Origin: UBA1731 sp963653155
Lineage (GTDB): Bacteria > Verrucomicrobiota > Kiritimatiellia > RFP12 > UBA1067
Reading direction: 5' to 3'
Assembly: GCA_963653155.1 (NCBI GenBank)
Contig: CAVJWR010000119.1
Span: 1 to 9,348, forward strand
DNA length: 9,348 bases
The stretch's first letter is position 1, and each line of letters opens with the position of its first letter. A program made the position numbers and the translations under genes. The notes beneath the pieces are model-generated. The model worked only from the letters and a program-made list of their open reading frames with translations. It searched no databases and had not been told where the DNA came from. This document shows, piece after piece, positions 1-7,800 of this stretch.

Positions 1-3000
1 GTCAAGGAACTCCTTGAGGGCATCCACGAAACGTCCGATGTTCGCATCGTCAAGGGCCGCATCAAGTTCGTCAAGCATCGTGAATGGAGCAGGCTTGATC
101 CTGAAGATGGCAAAGAGGAGCGCAACGGCCGTCATCGTGCGTTCGCCGCCCGAAAGCAGCGTCACGCTTTGCGGACGCTTACCCGGAGGACGGGCTATTA
201 TGTCGATGCCGCACTCAAGCGGATCCTCTTCGTTCTCAAGCAGCACCAGCCTCGCCTCGCCGCCGTTGAACAGCTTGGTGAACATCTTCTGGAAATTGTC
301 GTTGGCCTTTTCGAACGTAGACTTGAACAGTTCCCCGGACTTTCCGTTAAGATCCGTGATCAGCTCAAGTATCTGCGCCTTGGCGGCGAGAAGATCGGCC
401 TCCTGCGCCTTCTCCTTCGCGTAGCGTTCCTCAAGCTCGCGGAATTCGTCGATGGCGACCATGTTCACTGGACCCAATGCCGCGATCTTGGCGTTTATGT
501 CATTGACCTTCGCCTCAAGCTGCTCCGGCGCGGGCGGTTCTCCCTTGAAGTCGGGATCCGGTTCGCGCATGACCTGCTGGGCATCAAGACCGTACTCCTG
601 GCTCAGATGGTCGTAAAGGTTCTGCCGCAGCATCGTGGACTCCGTAGCCGACACCTCCAGCTTCGACTTCGTGTCCCTTGCCCCATCGAGAGCGGTGCGC
701 TTCGCGCCGATCTCCGCATCCGATTTCTGGAGCTGGGCGTTAAGTTCCTCGCGTCTTGCCCGTTCCTCGTCCGTACGAACGCGCACTTCCGCGAACTTCT
801 CCTGTAGCGGCTGTAGCGATTCCTTCAGTTCCAGCGTCTCGTCCGTAAGCCGCGATATGGACTCCTCATACCCCTTTATGCCGCTTTCGCGTCCGGCGAC
901 GGTTTTCTGCAACTCGCTTTTGCGCCTATCGACATCCTCACGTTGCCGACTCGTGAAGGCCAATTCGCTTTCCATCTGCCCAGCCGCCACGCGCTTTTCG
1001 GTAAGGAGTCTGCTCTTCTCTGCGTTGGAGGTCTCAAGCTCCACAAGCTCATCCTGCTTCTGCGTCGTCGCATCAAGCAATGCGTCGCGCTTTGCGACAA
1101 CCGCATCAAGTTCCGCCGCAAGCCCTTCCCGCTTCGAGTCGCTGTCGGCATTGGCGGCAAGCACCTCGTCAAGGGAAGCGACCACGACATCACGGCGCGA
1201 CTTCAGTTGGCTGGCGTCGCGTTCAAGCGAAACGTATTCACCCTGAGCCTGAGCTGCGGCGCGGCGTGCCTCCGAAAGGCGTTCCTGCAAGCCGTTCAGC
1301 TCATCGGCAAGGCGAGCGGATTTCTCGGATGCCGTAGAAAGAGTCACCTCGCCCTCCGCAATCCTGCGGCGGAGCTGATCAAGGGCATTTTGCGTTTCCG
1401 AAACGAGCATCTTGCGCGAAAGCGGCGATGCCGCCACAGTTCCGGGCTGCCACACCTCGCACGTGCCGTCAGAGCGGCGCACAACCCCGGTTCGGGAAAC
1501 GAATGCGATTCCATCACCAGGCTGCCTCGTCAGGTCATCCACAACGTACACGTTGCCGATAAGGCTCTCTGCGGCCTGCCAGAACGATTCATCCACCTGT
1601 ACGGCATCAAGAAGACGCACATCGGCTCCATCTTGCGCAATGTGCCGCCCCGCCTCCTTGCCGTTCTCAAGGCACACGATCCTCGCACTGCCCGCCTCGC
1701 CCTTTATCAGGGCATCCACCGCCGCAGAGGCTGCGGCCATGTCCTTTACGACTACAGCGTCAAGCCAACTGCGCAGTGAAGCCTCCAGCGGAATCCTGTA
1801 TTCGGCGGGAGCGTCAAAGCGATCCGCAAGCGATCCAACCACCGACCCCTCCGGCAAGCCAAGCCTACCCTCAAGCAGAGCCTGGGCGCCGGCCGAGAAT
1901 GCTGCGGCGGCATCCTGCGTATCGTTCAGGTAATTCAGTTCCGCCTCCTTTGCGGCGGCCTCGGTCTGCATCTTTCCGAAATTCGCACGAAGGTCATCGA
2001 CGTTTCGCCTAAAGGCGTCAAGTTCTGTCGATTTTTCGCTGACGGCCGCAGCGAGCTCTGCCTCCATCGCCTGAGCCGCCTCAAGCCTCGCCGAAACTTC
2101 CTCAAGGTTCTTCTGCGAGTTGGCCACTGCCTCGTTCAGCTGCTCCGCCTCGGAGGAAAGCCTTTCCTTCTTGAGGATTGCCTCCCGCGCCTCGTATTCG
2201 AGCTTCGCAATGGCATCGCGCACCTCCGTCGCCCGCCTGTCGCACGAAGCGGATTCCGCCCTGGCGCCCTGAAGCTCGAATCTCAACGAATCTATCGCCT
2301 TTTGCGAAGCGTCGAACGCTTCCTGGGCCTCATCGAGCTCCGCCTGTGCACGTTCAACTCCCGCCTCAAGCAAGGTCGCCTTCTGCTCAAGCGACTCAAG
2401 CTGCATGTCGGCCTCCTCAAGAAGCCGCTTCGCATCCGCGATCTCCCGTCCATCACGATCGGAGAACGCCCTGTACTCGGAAATGCGCTGCGTATTGACG
2501 GCTATCATCTCCTGTGCACGACGGTAGCCCGCCTCGGCGGCTGCGGCTTCCGTAGCCAACGCGCCCAGACGTTCCTCTGCGGCATGGATATCCTGATGGA
2601 GCTTGCGGCCCATCTCTTCGGCCTCGGCGACGGCCCGGAGCGCTTCCTCTATGAGAGCATCGGTCTCTACGCGCTTCGATGCGTTCAGCTCAAGGGCCAG
2701 GTCAAACGTGCGTATCTTGTTCCGCGACACGTATATGTCGAGGCCTCGCACCTCGTCACGGAGCTCCTTGTACTTCTGCGCCTTGCCGACCTGACGCTGC
2801 AGCGAGCCGATCTGACGTTTCATCTCGCGCAGGACATCCGCTTCACGAAGCAGGTTCTGCTCCGTCTGCTCTATCTTGCGGATCGCCTCCTTGCGGTCTG
2901 CCTTGAACTTCGTTATGCCAGCGGCCTCTTCGAACACGGCGCGGCGGTCTTCAGGCTTCGAGGACAGGATCTGGTCTATCTGCCCCTGCGCCATGACCGA

Positions 3001-3414
3001 ATACGAGGTAGTGCCTATGCCGGTGCCCATGAACAGGCGCTTCACGTCCTTGAGTCCGCATCGCACCTTGTTTATGAAATACTCGCCGCTGCCGTCCCGG
3101 TATACGCGACGGGTGACAGTCACCTCGTCGTACTCCGTGCCAAGCTCCTTCTCGCAGTCCGCGAACATGATGGACACTTCGCACAGGCCGAGCGGCTTGC
3201 GCGTGTCCGTGCCGTTGAACACCACGTCCGCAAGCTTTGTGCAGCGCAGTGCCGTAGGACGCTGCTCGCCGAGCACCCAGCGGATTGCGTCGGACACGTT
3301 TGACTTGCCGCACCCGTTTGGACCGACAATGGCTATCATTCCCGGTTCGAACGTGAGTCGCGTCTTGTCGGCGAAGCTCTTGAAGCCGACGATATCAAGT
3401 TGTTTCAGATACAC
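1..3414 (-). CDS. smc: Chromosome segregation ATPase SMC (3' end outside window)
   Basis: SMC is a cytoplasmic ABC-type ATPase that dimerises at its hinge and, with ScpA and ScpB, organises and segregates the chromosome. The 1138 codons visible have no in-frame stop. N-terminal head: GFKSFADKT at residues 10-18, Walker A GPNGCGKSN at 31-39 (K37), Q-loop around AQGQIDQIL (142-150). Two long coiled-coil arms (about 170-510 and 660-1020) flank a hinge at about 519-660 (GLPEGSVVGSLADRFDAPAEY onwards). C-terminal head: LGPVN and NFQKMFTKLFNGGEA motifs, ABC signature LSGGE at 1087-1091, and Walker B with LDELDAALDDAN (D1115, catalytic E1116). SMC proteins usually have about 1150-1190 residues, so only a few dozen are missing beyond position 1. 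The GTG start gives the family's usual MYLKxLxxxGFKSFADK opening, and a stop codon lies three codons upstream. The first internal ATG (codon 26) would remove the first strand of the head. Oddity: the glycine-rich end of the hinge is degenerate (DGTCEVW, 649-655). Confidence 0.97.
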   Translation of the reverse strand, partial: MYLKQLDIVGFKSFADKTRLTFEPGMIAIVGPNGCGKSNVSDAIRWVLGEQRPTALRCTKLADVVFNGTDTRKPLGLCEVSIMFADCEKELGTEYDEVTVTRRVYRDGSGEYFINKVRCGLKDVKRLFMGTGIGTTSYSVMAQGQIDQILSSKPEDRRAVFEEAAGITKFKADRKEAIRKIEQTEQNLLREADVLREMKRQIGSLQRQVGKAQKYKELRDEVRGLDIYVSRNKIRTFDLALELNASKRVETDALIEEALRAVAEAEEMGRKLHQDIHAAEERLGALATEAAAAEAGYRRAQEMIAVNTQRISEYRAFSDRDGREIADAKRLLEEADMQLESLEQKATLLEAGVERAQAELDEAQEAFDASQKAIDSLRFELQGARAESASCDRRATEVRDAIAKLEYEAREAILKKERLSSEAEQLNEAVANSQKNLEEVSARLEAAQAMEAELAAAVSEKSTELDAFRRNVDDLRANFGKMQTEAAAKEAELNYLNDTQDAAAAFSAGAQALLEGRLGLPEGSVVGSLADRFDAPAEYRIPLEASLRSWLDAVVVKDMAAASAAVDALIKGEAGSARIVCLENGKEAGRHIAQDGADVRLLDAVQVDESFWQAAESLIGNVYVVDDLTRQPGDGIAFVSRTGVVRRSDGTCEVWQPGTVAASPLSRKMLVSETQNALDQLRRRIAEGEVTLSTASEKSARLADELNGLQERLSEARRAAAQAQGEYVSLERDASQLKSRRDVVVASLDEVLAANADSDSKREGLAAELDAVVAKRDALLDATTQKQDELVELETSNAEKSRLLTEKRVAAGQMESELAFTSRQREDVDRRKSELQKTVAGRESGIKGYEESISRLTDETLELKESLQPLQEKFAEVRVRTDEERARREELNAQLQKSDAEIGAKRTALDGARDTKSKLEVSATESTMLRQNLYDHLSQEYGLDAQQVMREPDPDFKGEPPAPEQLEAKVNDINAKIAALGPVNMVAIDEFRELEERYAKEKAQEADLLAAKAQILELITDLNGKSGELFKSTFEKANDNFQKMFTKLFNGGEARLVLLENEEDPLECGIDIIARPPGKRPQSVTLLSGGERTMTAVALLFAIFRIKPAPFTMLDELDAALDDANIGRFVDALKEFLD

Positions 3415-3424
3415 GCTTGACTAT

Positions 3425-3428
3425 TCCC
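3425..3428 (-). promoter_or_regulatory. Weak ribosome binding site for smc
   Basis: The 30-nt gap between the oxidoreductase stop codon and the smc GTG start reads ACGGGA with the GGGA core 10 nt before the start. This is only a partial Shine-Dalgarno match. Together with the GTG start it suggests modest translation initiation, perhaps helped by ribosomes finishing the upstream gene. No promoter-like or terminator-like sequence is visible in this gap. Confidence 0.4.
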
Positions 3429-3444
3429 GTAACTTGCCTTGTGT

Positions 3445-4815
3445 TCAACCGAGCCTATATCCGTCGCGGTAGCTGTAGTGGAGCAGCTCATTGGCCTTGT
3501 CGCAATTGGTGAACCGCTCCTTCTCACCATCCCATTCAAGGCGCTGCCCCATGCGGAACGCGATGTTTCCGAGAAGTGCGAAGGATGTAGAGCGATGCCC
3601 CGTCTCAAGTGTGCATAGAGGCTCGCCCCTGTCCTTGACCCTGTCGAGGAAGTCGCGCACGACATTAAGCGTGGAGCCGCCCCAGCTTCCGTCCGGCATC
3701 ATCTCCTGCTTGTGCGAATACGTGTACTTCTCGAATGCGGGCTCTTTCGGGTTAAGGAACTCGCGCCGCCCCTGCGGCTCAACGTCAAAGCCGGTCTCGC
3801 CAGCGTAGATGACTCCATCCGTGCCAGCAAGCTCGATCTCCCGCTTGCTGATCGGACGGGCCGTGGCGCCTTCGTAGATCGCGAAATGTATGAGCTTCTT
3901 GTCCGCGAACTCGTACGTCACCTCTATGGTGTCGGGGATGTCCGCATCATGGTCGAGCGAATACGTGCCGCCCACCGCAGTTATCGCGCAGGGGGCAGTC
4001 TCGCCGAGCATCCACCTCATCACGTCACAGTAGTGGACACCCCAGTTGCCCATCTGGGACGAGAACTCCTCATGCCAGCGGAAGTAGTACGGCGCGGTCG
4101 TGTAGCGGTACGGACGATACTTGCGCGGGCCGAGCCACGCATCCCAGTCGAACCCCTTTGGGGGCGGACAGTCCGGACATTTCCCGATTCCGTTCGGGGC
4201 AAGGTTGGAGAGCCTTGCGCCATGTCCCGCGATGAACTTGCCCCACTTGCCGGACTGTATTTCCTTCGCGAGCCTGATGTACGGCGCAGAGCCACGGCGG
4301 TTGAGCCCGACCGCGACCACCTGCTTGGAGGCCTTTTGCGCATTGACCATGGCACGACCCTCCACTATCGTAGCGGAAAGCGGCTTCTCGCAGTACACGT
4401 CCTTGCCGGCCTTGATGGCGTCGATGGTCATTATCGCGTGCCAATGGTCGGGCGTTGCGATCATCACCGCATCTACGTTCTTGTCTTCAAGCAGCCTACG
4501 GTAGTCGGAATACCGCTTCACCTCCGGGCCAAACTTGTCGGACTCGCCGAATTTAGGCACGGCTCCGCCGATGCCGTATTCATAGAACTTCGGGTCTATC
4601 GCGGCCTGGTCACGCATCAGGTACGGCTCATAGCAGTCGCAAAGCGCAACAACCTGCACATCGGGCTGCTGCTGGAAAACGCGCATCACCTGTGTACCGC
4701 GATTCCCGATTCCGATGAATCCCATGCGGATCTTGTCGCGTCCAATCGCCTTGGTGATTGACGGCATGGCGACCGCCGCAGCCGCTCCAGACTTCAAAAA
4801 GGATCTTCTCTGCAT
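3445..4815 (-). CDS. Tat-exported Gfo/Idh/MocA family NAD(P)-dependent oxidoreductase
   Basis: This 456-residue protein has the layout of the Gfo/Idh/MocA dehydrogenases, which use NAD(P) to oxidise or reduce sugars, inositols and related polyols. The N-terminus is a twin-arginine signal (RRSFLKSGAAAAVA from residue 3), so the folded, cofactor-loaded enzyme is probably exported; cleavage may fall near A23. A Rossmann fold follows: strand IRMGFIGIGNRG (29-40) with the glycine-rich loop, then VVALCDCYEPY (55-65), ATPDHWH (120-126) and the family's EKP motif at 143-145, whose lysine (K144) is catalytic in the family. The substrate domain includes FDWDAWLGPRKYRPY (222-236) and NWGVHYCDVMRW (257-268), where H261 is a candidate active-site residue. 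The length fits secreted PVC-type members. Odd features are C59/C61 and a C-P-D-C motif at 213-216. The ATG is preceded by a strong AGGAGG, and an extended -10 promoter lies just upstream. smc follows after 30 nt. The substrate cannot be told from sequence. Confidence 0.93.
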   Translation of the reverse strand: MQRRSFLKSGAAAAVAMPSITKAIGRDKIRMGFIGIGNRGTQVMRVFQQQPDVQVVALCDCYEPYLMRDQAAIDPKFYEYGIGGAVPKFGESDKFGPEVKRYSDYRRLLEDKNVDAVMIATPDHWHAIMTIDAIKAGKDVYCEKPLSATIVEGRAMVNAQKASKQVVAVGLNRRGSAPYIRLAKEIQSGKWGKFIAGHGARLSNLAPNGIGKCPDCPPPKGFDWDAWLGPRKYRPYRYTTAPYYFRWHEEFSSQMGNWGVHYCDVMRWMLGETAPCAITAVGGTYSLDHDADIPDTIEVTYEFADKKLIHFAIYEGATARPISKREIELAGTDGVIYAGETGFDVEPQGRREFLNPKEPAFEKYTYSHKQEMMPDGSWGGSTLNVVRDFLDRVKDRGEPLCTLETGHRSTSFALLGNIAFRMGQRLEWDGEKERFTNCDKANELLHYSYRDGYRLG

Positions 4816-4820
4816 TCTCT

Positions 4821-4826
4821 CCTCCT
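4821..4826 (-). promoter_or_regulatory. Strong ribosome binding site of the oxidoreductase
   Basis: A consensus AGGAGG, part of a longer purine run, ends 5 nt before the ATG at 4815. It is the strongest Shine-Dalgarno sequence in the window and fixes the start that includes the twin-arginine signal. Confidence 0.85.
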
Positions 4827-4859
4827 ATCCTTGAGTTTCAACCTGAAAATCAGATGTAC

Positions 4860-4868
4860 ATTATACCA
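4860..4868 (-). promoter_or_regulatory. Extended -10 promoter for oxidoreductase (and probably smc)
   Basis: On the minus strand the 66-nt gap after the beta-helix gene contains TGG-TATAAT, a perfect match to the extended -10 consensus TGnTATAAT of housekeeping sigma promoters. Transcription would start near 4853, leaving a leader of about 38 nt before the ATG at 4815. No good -35 box is present at 16-18 nt spacing; the best hexamer, TTGTCA (4887-4892), is 21 nt away and overlaps the last codons of the beta-helix gene. Extended -10 promoters often work without a -35. Start-site position and activity are inferred. Confidence 0.6.
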
Positions 4869-4881
4869 CAAACGATGCCTC

Positions 4882-7800
4882 TCATTTGACAATGAACCTG
4901 AAGCCCGACAAATATCGGCAACCGGTGATTTCGGCGAAATCGGCATCCGAACCGCCTTCGCCAGCTTCAAAGGAGCATCTGAAATCGGCATTCTCGTCTG
5001 CGGAGAGTTCAACCACATGTTCGCCCGCGCCGACCTCGGCCACCTTTCGGGTGCCACACCAAACGGAAAGCATTCCAGCGCCTTCAACGCGCACATCGAG
5101 TAGCATGGAGGCCGGAGCGGACCTGCGCCGCCACATGGAGATCTCGGCTCCAGGCGGCAAGCATACGCCGCCCGTTTCCGTCTCTTTCACTGCTGGCGAC
5201 GCAGAAGCCACGCGAACTCCACCTATATCCGCCGCATAGCGTTCACGCCAATCGCGCTCAACCGCGCCCAAGTCCCGAATACCATTGTAGATGCGCTGCC
5301 CACCCCATACGTCGGTTTCGCCAAGCACATCCAGTTCGTAAGCCTCATCCACAATGGCATCGATGGCTACAGAGCCATGCTCCGGGGCGTACCGCTCGTC
5401 TACGGACGTGTCGCCGACAATCAGGTCGTTCCATGTGTAGGGGTCGCGGGCACTGTAAATGAAGCCTTCGTATGGAATCGCGCAATGCGATGCATACCGC
5501 ACCCGGCATCTGGCCCCGCCAACGAACAGGCAGTTGGTCATCGTGTAGTCGGCATATTGAGGATCGCTGTACACGCTCGGCAACGCGATGCCGTCCGTCC
5601 GCCTGTCTTCGGCGCCGAATGTGCAGTCCACGGCACGGTGCGGTGAACTCACCGCAGCCTCTTGCGCCGCGACGTTGCGATCCGAAAGGCATCCGTAGAG
5701 CCAGAACGGCTGTCGCACCGCACCGCCATTTCCGCCTGTCGCCGTGTTCTCGAAGAACCTGCACCTCAAATACGAGCCGTACGCCGCCCCGCCGCCACTC
5801 ACGGCGACATTGTTTGATATCGCGCAATCCTCGACAAGGCATGTCGGCACAGGAGAGCCGACTATCTGCCCTGCGGCAGCCTTGTCGCTCGATTCAAGCG
5901 ACAGGATTCCGCCTCCGCAGGCATTGTCGAAATCGTTCTTCTCGGTCGCCACATCCCGAGTGTAGCCGCCTGTCACGGTGAATCCCTTCAGGCAAGTGTT
6001 CGTCTCCATCGTGACGCACCGCATCGCGCCATCGCCAAGGCCGTTCGCCGATTCTTGATCGCGCTCGCCGACGATTATGGTCTTGTCCGCCCCACCTACC
6101 GAGCACAACGTCACGCCAGCCGGGATGACCACACGCGACCGAAGCGTTATCGGATCAGTCAGCGTCGACGCCACGCGCACAGAATGAATCATAGAACCTT
6201 CGCCGTATGTGCCGGGGTGGGCGTACACGGTGTCGCCCGGAATCGACACCGACATGGCCTGCGCCAATGTCCTGAACGCATCATCCGGGAAGAATCCGCT
6301 GCCAGCCGCATCGTTTCCATTGACCGCATCGACGTGCCACTCAGAACTTTCGACAACAATTATTTCGGCAGAACCTCCCGCCGCCGCCAGGTCTGCGGGG
6401 TTGAACGTGAACGCCCCGGATATGCCGTCGAAGCGGTTGGTAACTCCGTTCACCGACACGCCTATGGCCGGACGCCTTCCGCGAACAGGACGGATCACGA
6501 TGGACGAGATGTCCTGCGCCGAATTGAAGCCTTCCTTGGCGCCTTCAATCGAGACGGAAGTCCCTCCAACGGACAGCACCACTCCAGCCGCCGGCAACTG
6601 CCAGGCACCTGGCGTAGGCTTGCCGTCAACGAAGTACGGATCGGAACCGTCCATGTCGCGCATGACGTAGCGGTAGTAGTTCGTATATGCCTCGCCGACA
6701 GTCCACCGATCACCATCTTCCAATCCGTCCCAAGCGTTGCCGAGACCAAATGCCGCCGCAGAGCCGACGAGCCTGTAGTTGCCGTTCGCCGCATCGGCGA
6801 ACCCCGGATCGTGCGCCACGTAATCTACGCCCTCGGCGTTGACCACCTGGCCATCCTTGCGTTTCCCATTGTAGGGGAAATCCCAGAACACATTGCCGAG
6901 GAACGGTTTCTTGTCGTTGTTTGCCGACGTTCCCTTCGAGTGCGCGACAATGCTGTTGAATACAAATCCGTGCGCAGATGGCAGTATCATCGGAACGGAT
7001 GCCCCTTCCGCGACCAGAGTCGAATTCACCAGCGACACCGCACCCGAACCTATCAGAGGGTTTGCCCCATGTCCGGCAACGTGGCGGACAACGCAATCCG
7101 CAACCGTCGTCTCCCCGTGGAACATTCCGGCAGAGACCCACGGGTTGTCGAAGAACGCCGTGCGGTATGCGGTGCCTCCGGCTATTGCGGAGCCGCTGCC
7201 GGCAAAGTTGTTAGACACTACGCATCCGATGAGCCATGTGTTTCGCGAATTCGAACGGAGGGCTCCGCCCATAGAGAGAGTCTGTACGCTGTTCGTCGCC
7301 ACAGTGCGCCCTCCCTCGATTGTAAAGCCCTCGACTGAGAGCGGATACGCGGATCGCGCCGAACGAATGCACCGAACCGCCGCAGGACCGATGCCGTTCA
7401 CGGGGTCCGACGTATCTGAAGCGCCTTTTATGATCGTGTCTTCGGGACCATCCGTCGCAATGACGCGGTACGATGTGTTGCCTACGAACGTGACGCGGTT
7501 GCTGATCGCCTCGTCTGGCACTGCCGTCTCGCCACGGTCATACACGCCTCGCGCAACATGGATGATGGCATAGTTTGCGATGCTGCTCGGAACGGCGTCT
7601 ACAGCCTCCTGTATCGTCGAGAATGGACTCTCCGCAGACCCATCGCCATCCGTCCCTGCCTTACAGTCCACGTACAGTTCATGGGTTGCCGCCTCCGCGC
7701 TTACCAGGCCAAAGGCCGCCACGCCAGGATAAGGCACGAAAAGCGAAGTGCCGTCCGCATCGGGGAAACGATAGCCTCCGGAAACTGGCGGAACCTTGAA

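Noticed and set aside
2302..3303. Long plus-strand open frame of 333 codons opposite smc (also 943-1779 and 169-807)
   Set aside because: It lies entirely antisense to the well-supported smc gene, is rich in Arg and Leu as expected from reverse reading of GC-rich coiled-coil codons, and shows no domain or ribosome binding site.
1..3414. Possibility that smc is frameshifted or fused because no complete frame closes within the window
   Set aside because: Reading every codon from 3414 to 1 shows no in-frame stop, and both ATPase heads and the hinge occur in one frame at normal positions. The gene is simply cut by the window edge.
3712..4761. Plus-strand open frame of 349 codons opposite the oxidoreductase
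   Set aside because: It mirrors the oxidoreductase codons, has no recognisable motif, and the minus-strand gene has clear family motifs and a strong ribosome binding site.
4836..4848. Small inverted repeat TTTCA-GGT-TGAAA in the oxidoreductase leader
   Set aside because: A 5-bp AT-rich stem with a 3-nt loop and no following T-run is too weak for a terminator or riboswitch.
4887..4892. TTGTCA as a -35 box for the extended -10
   Set aside because: The spacer to TATAAT is 21 nt, too long for a normal housekeeping promoter; the TGn extension is the better explanation of activity.
4840..4902. Eight-base direct repeat AACCTGAA (4840-4847 and 4895-4902) flanking the promoter
   Set aside because: It could be an operator pair, but one copy is coding sequence of the beta-helix C-terminus, eight bases is short, and the spacing of 55 bp has no support as a binding site.
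6055..7338. Plus-strand open frame of 427 codons opposite the beta-helix gene
   Set aside because: Its composition is dominated by Arg, His and Ala with no fold signature, which is typical of an antisense shadow in GC-rich DNA.
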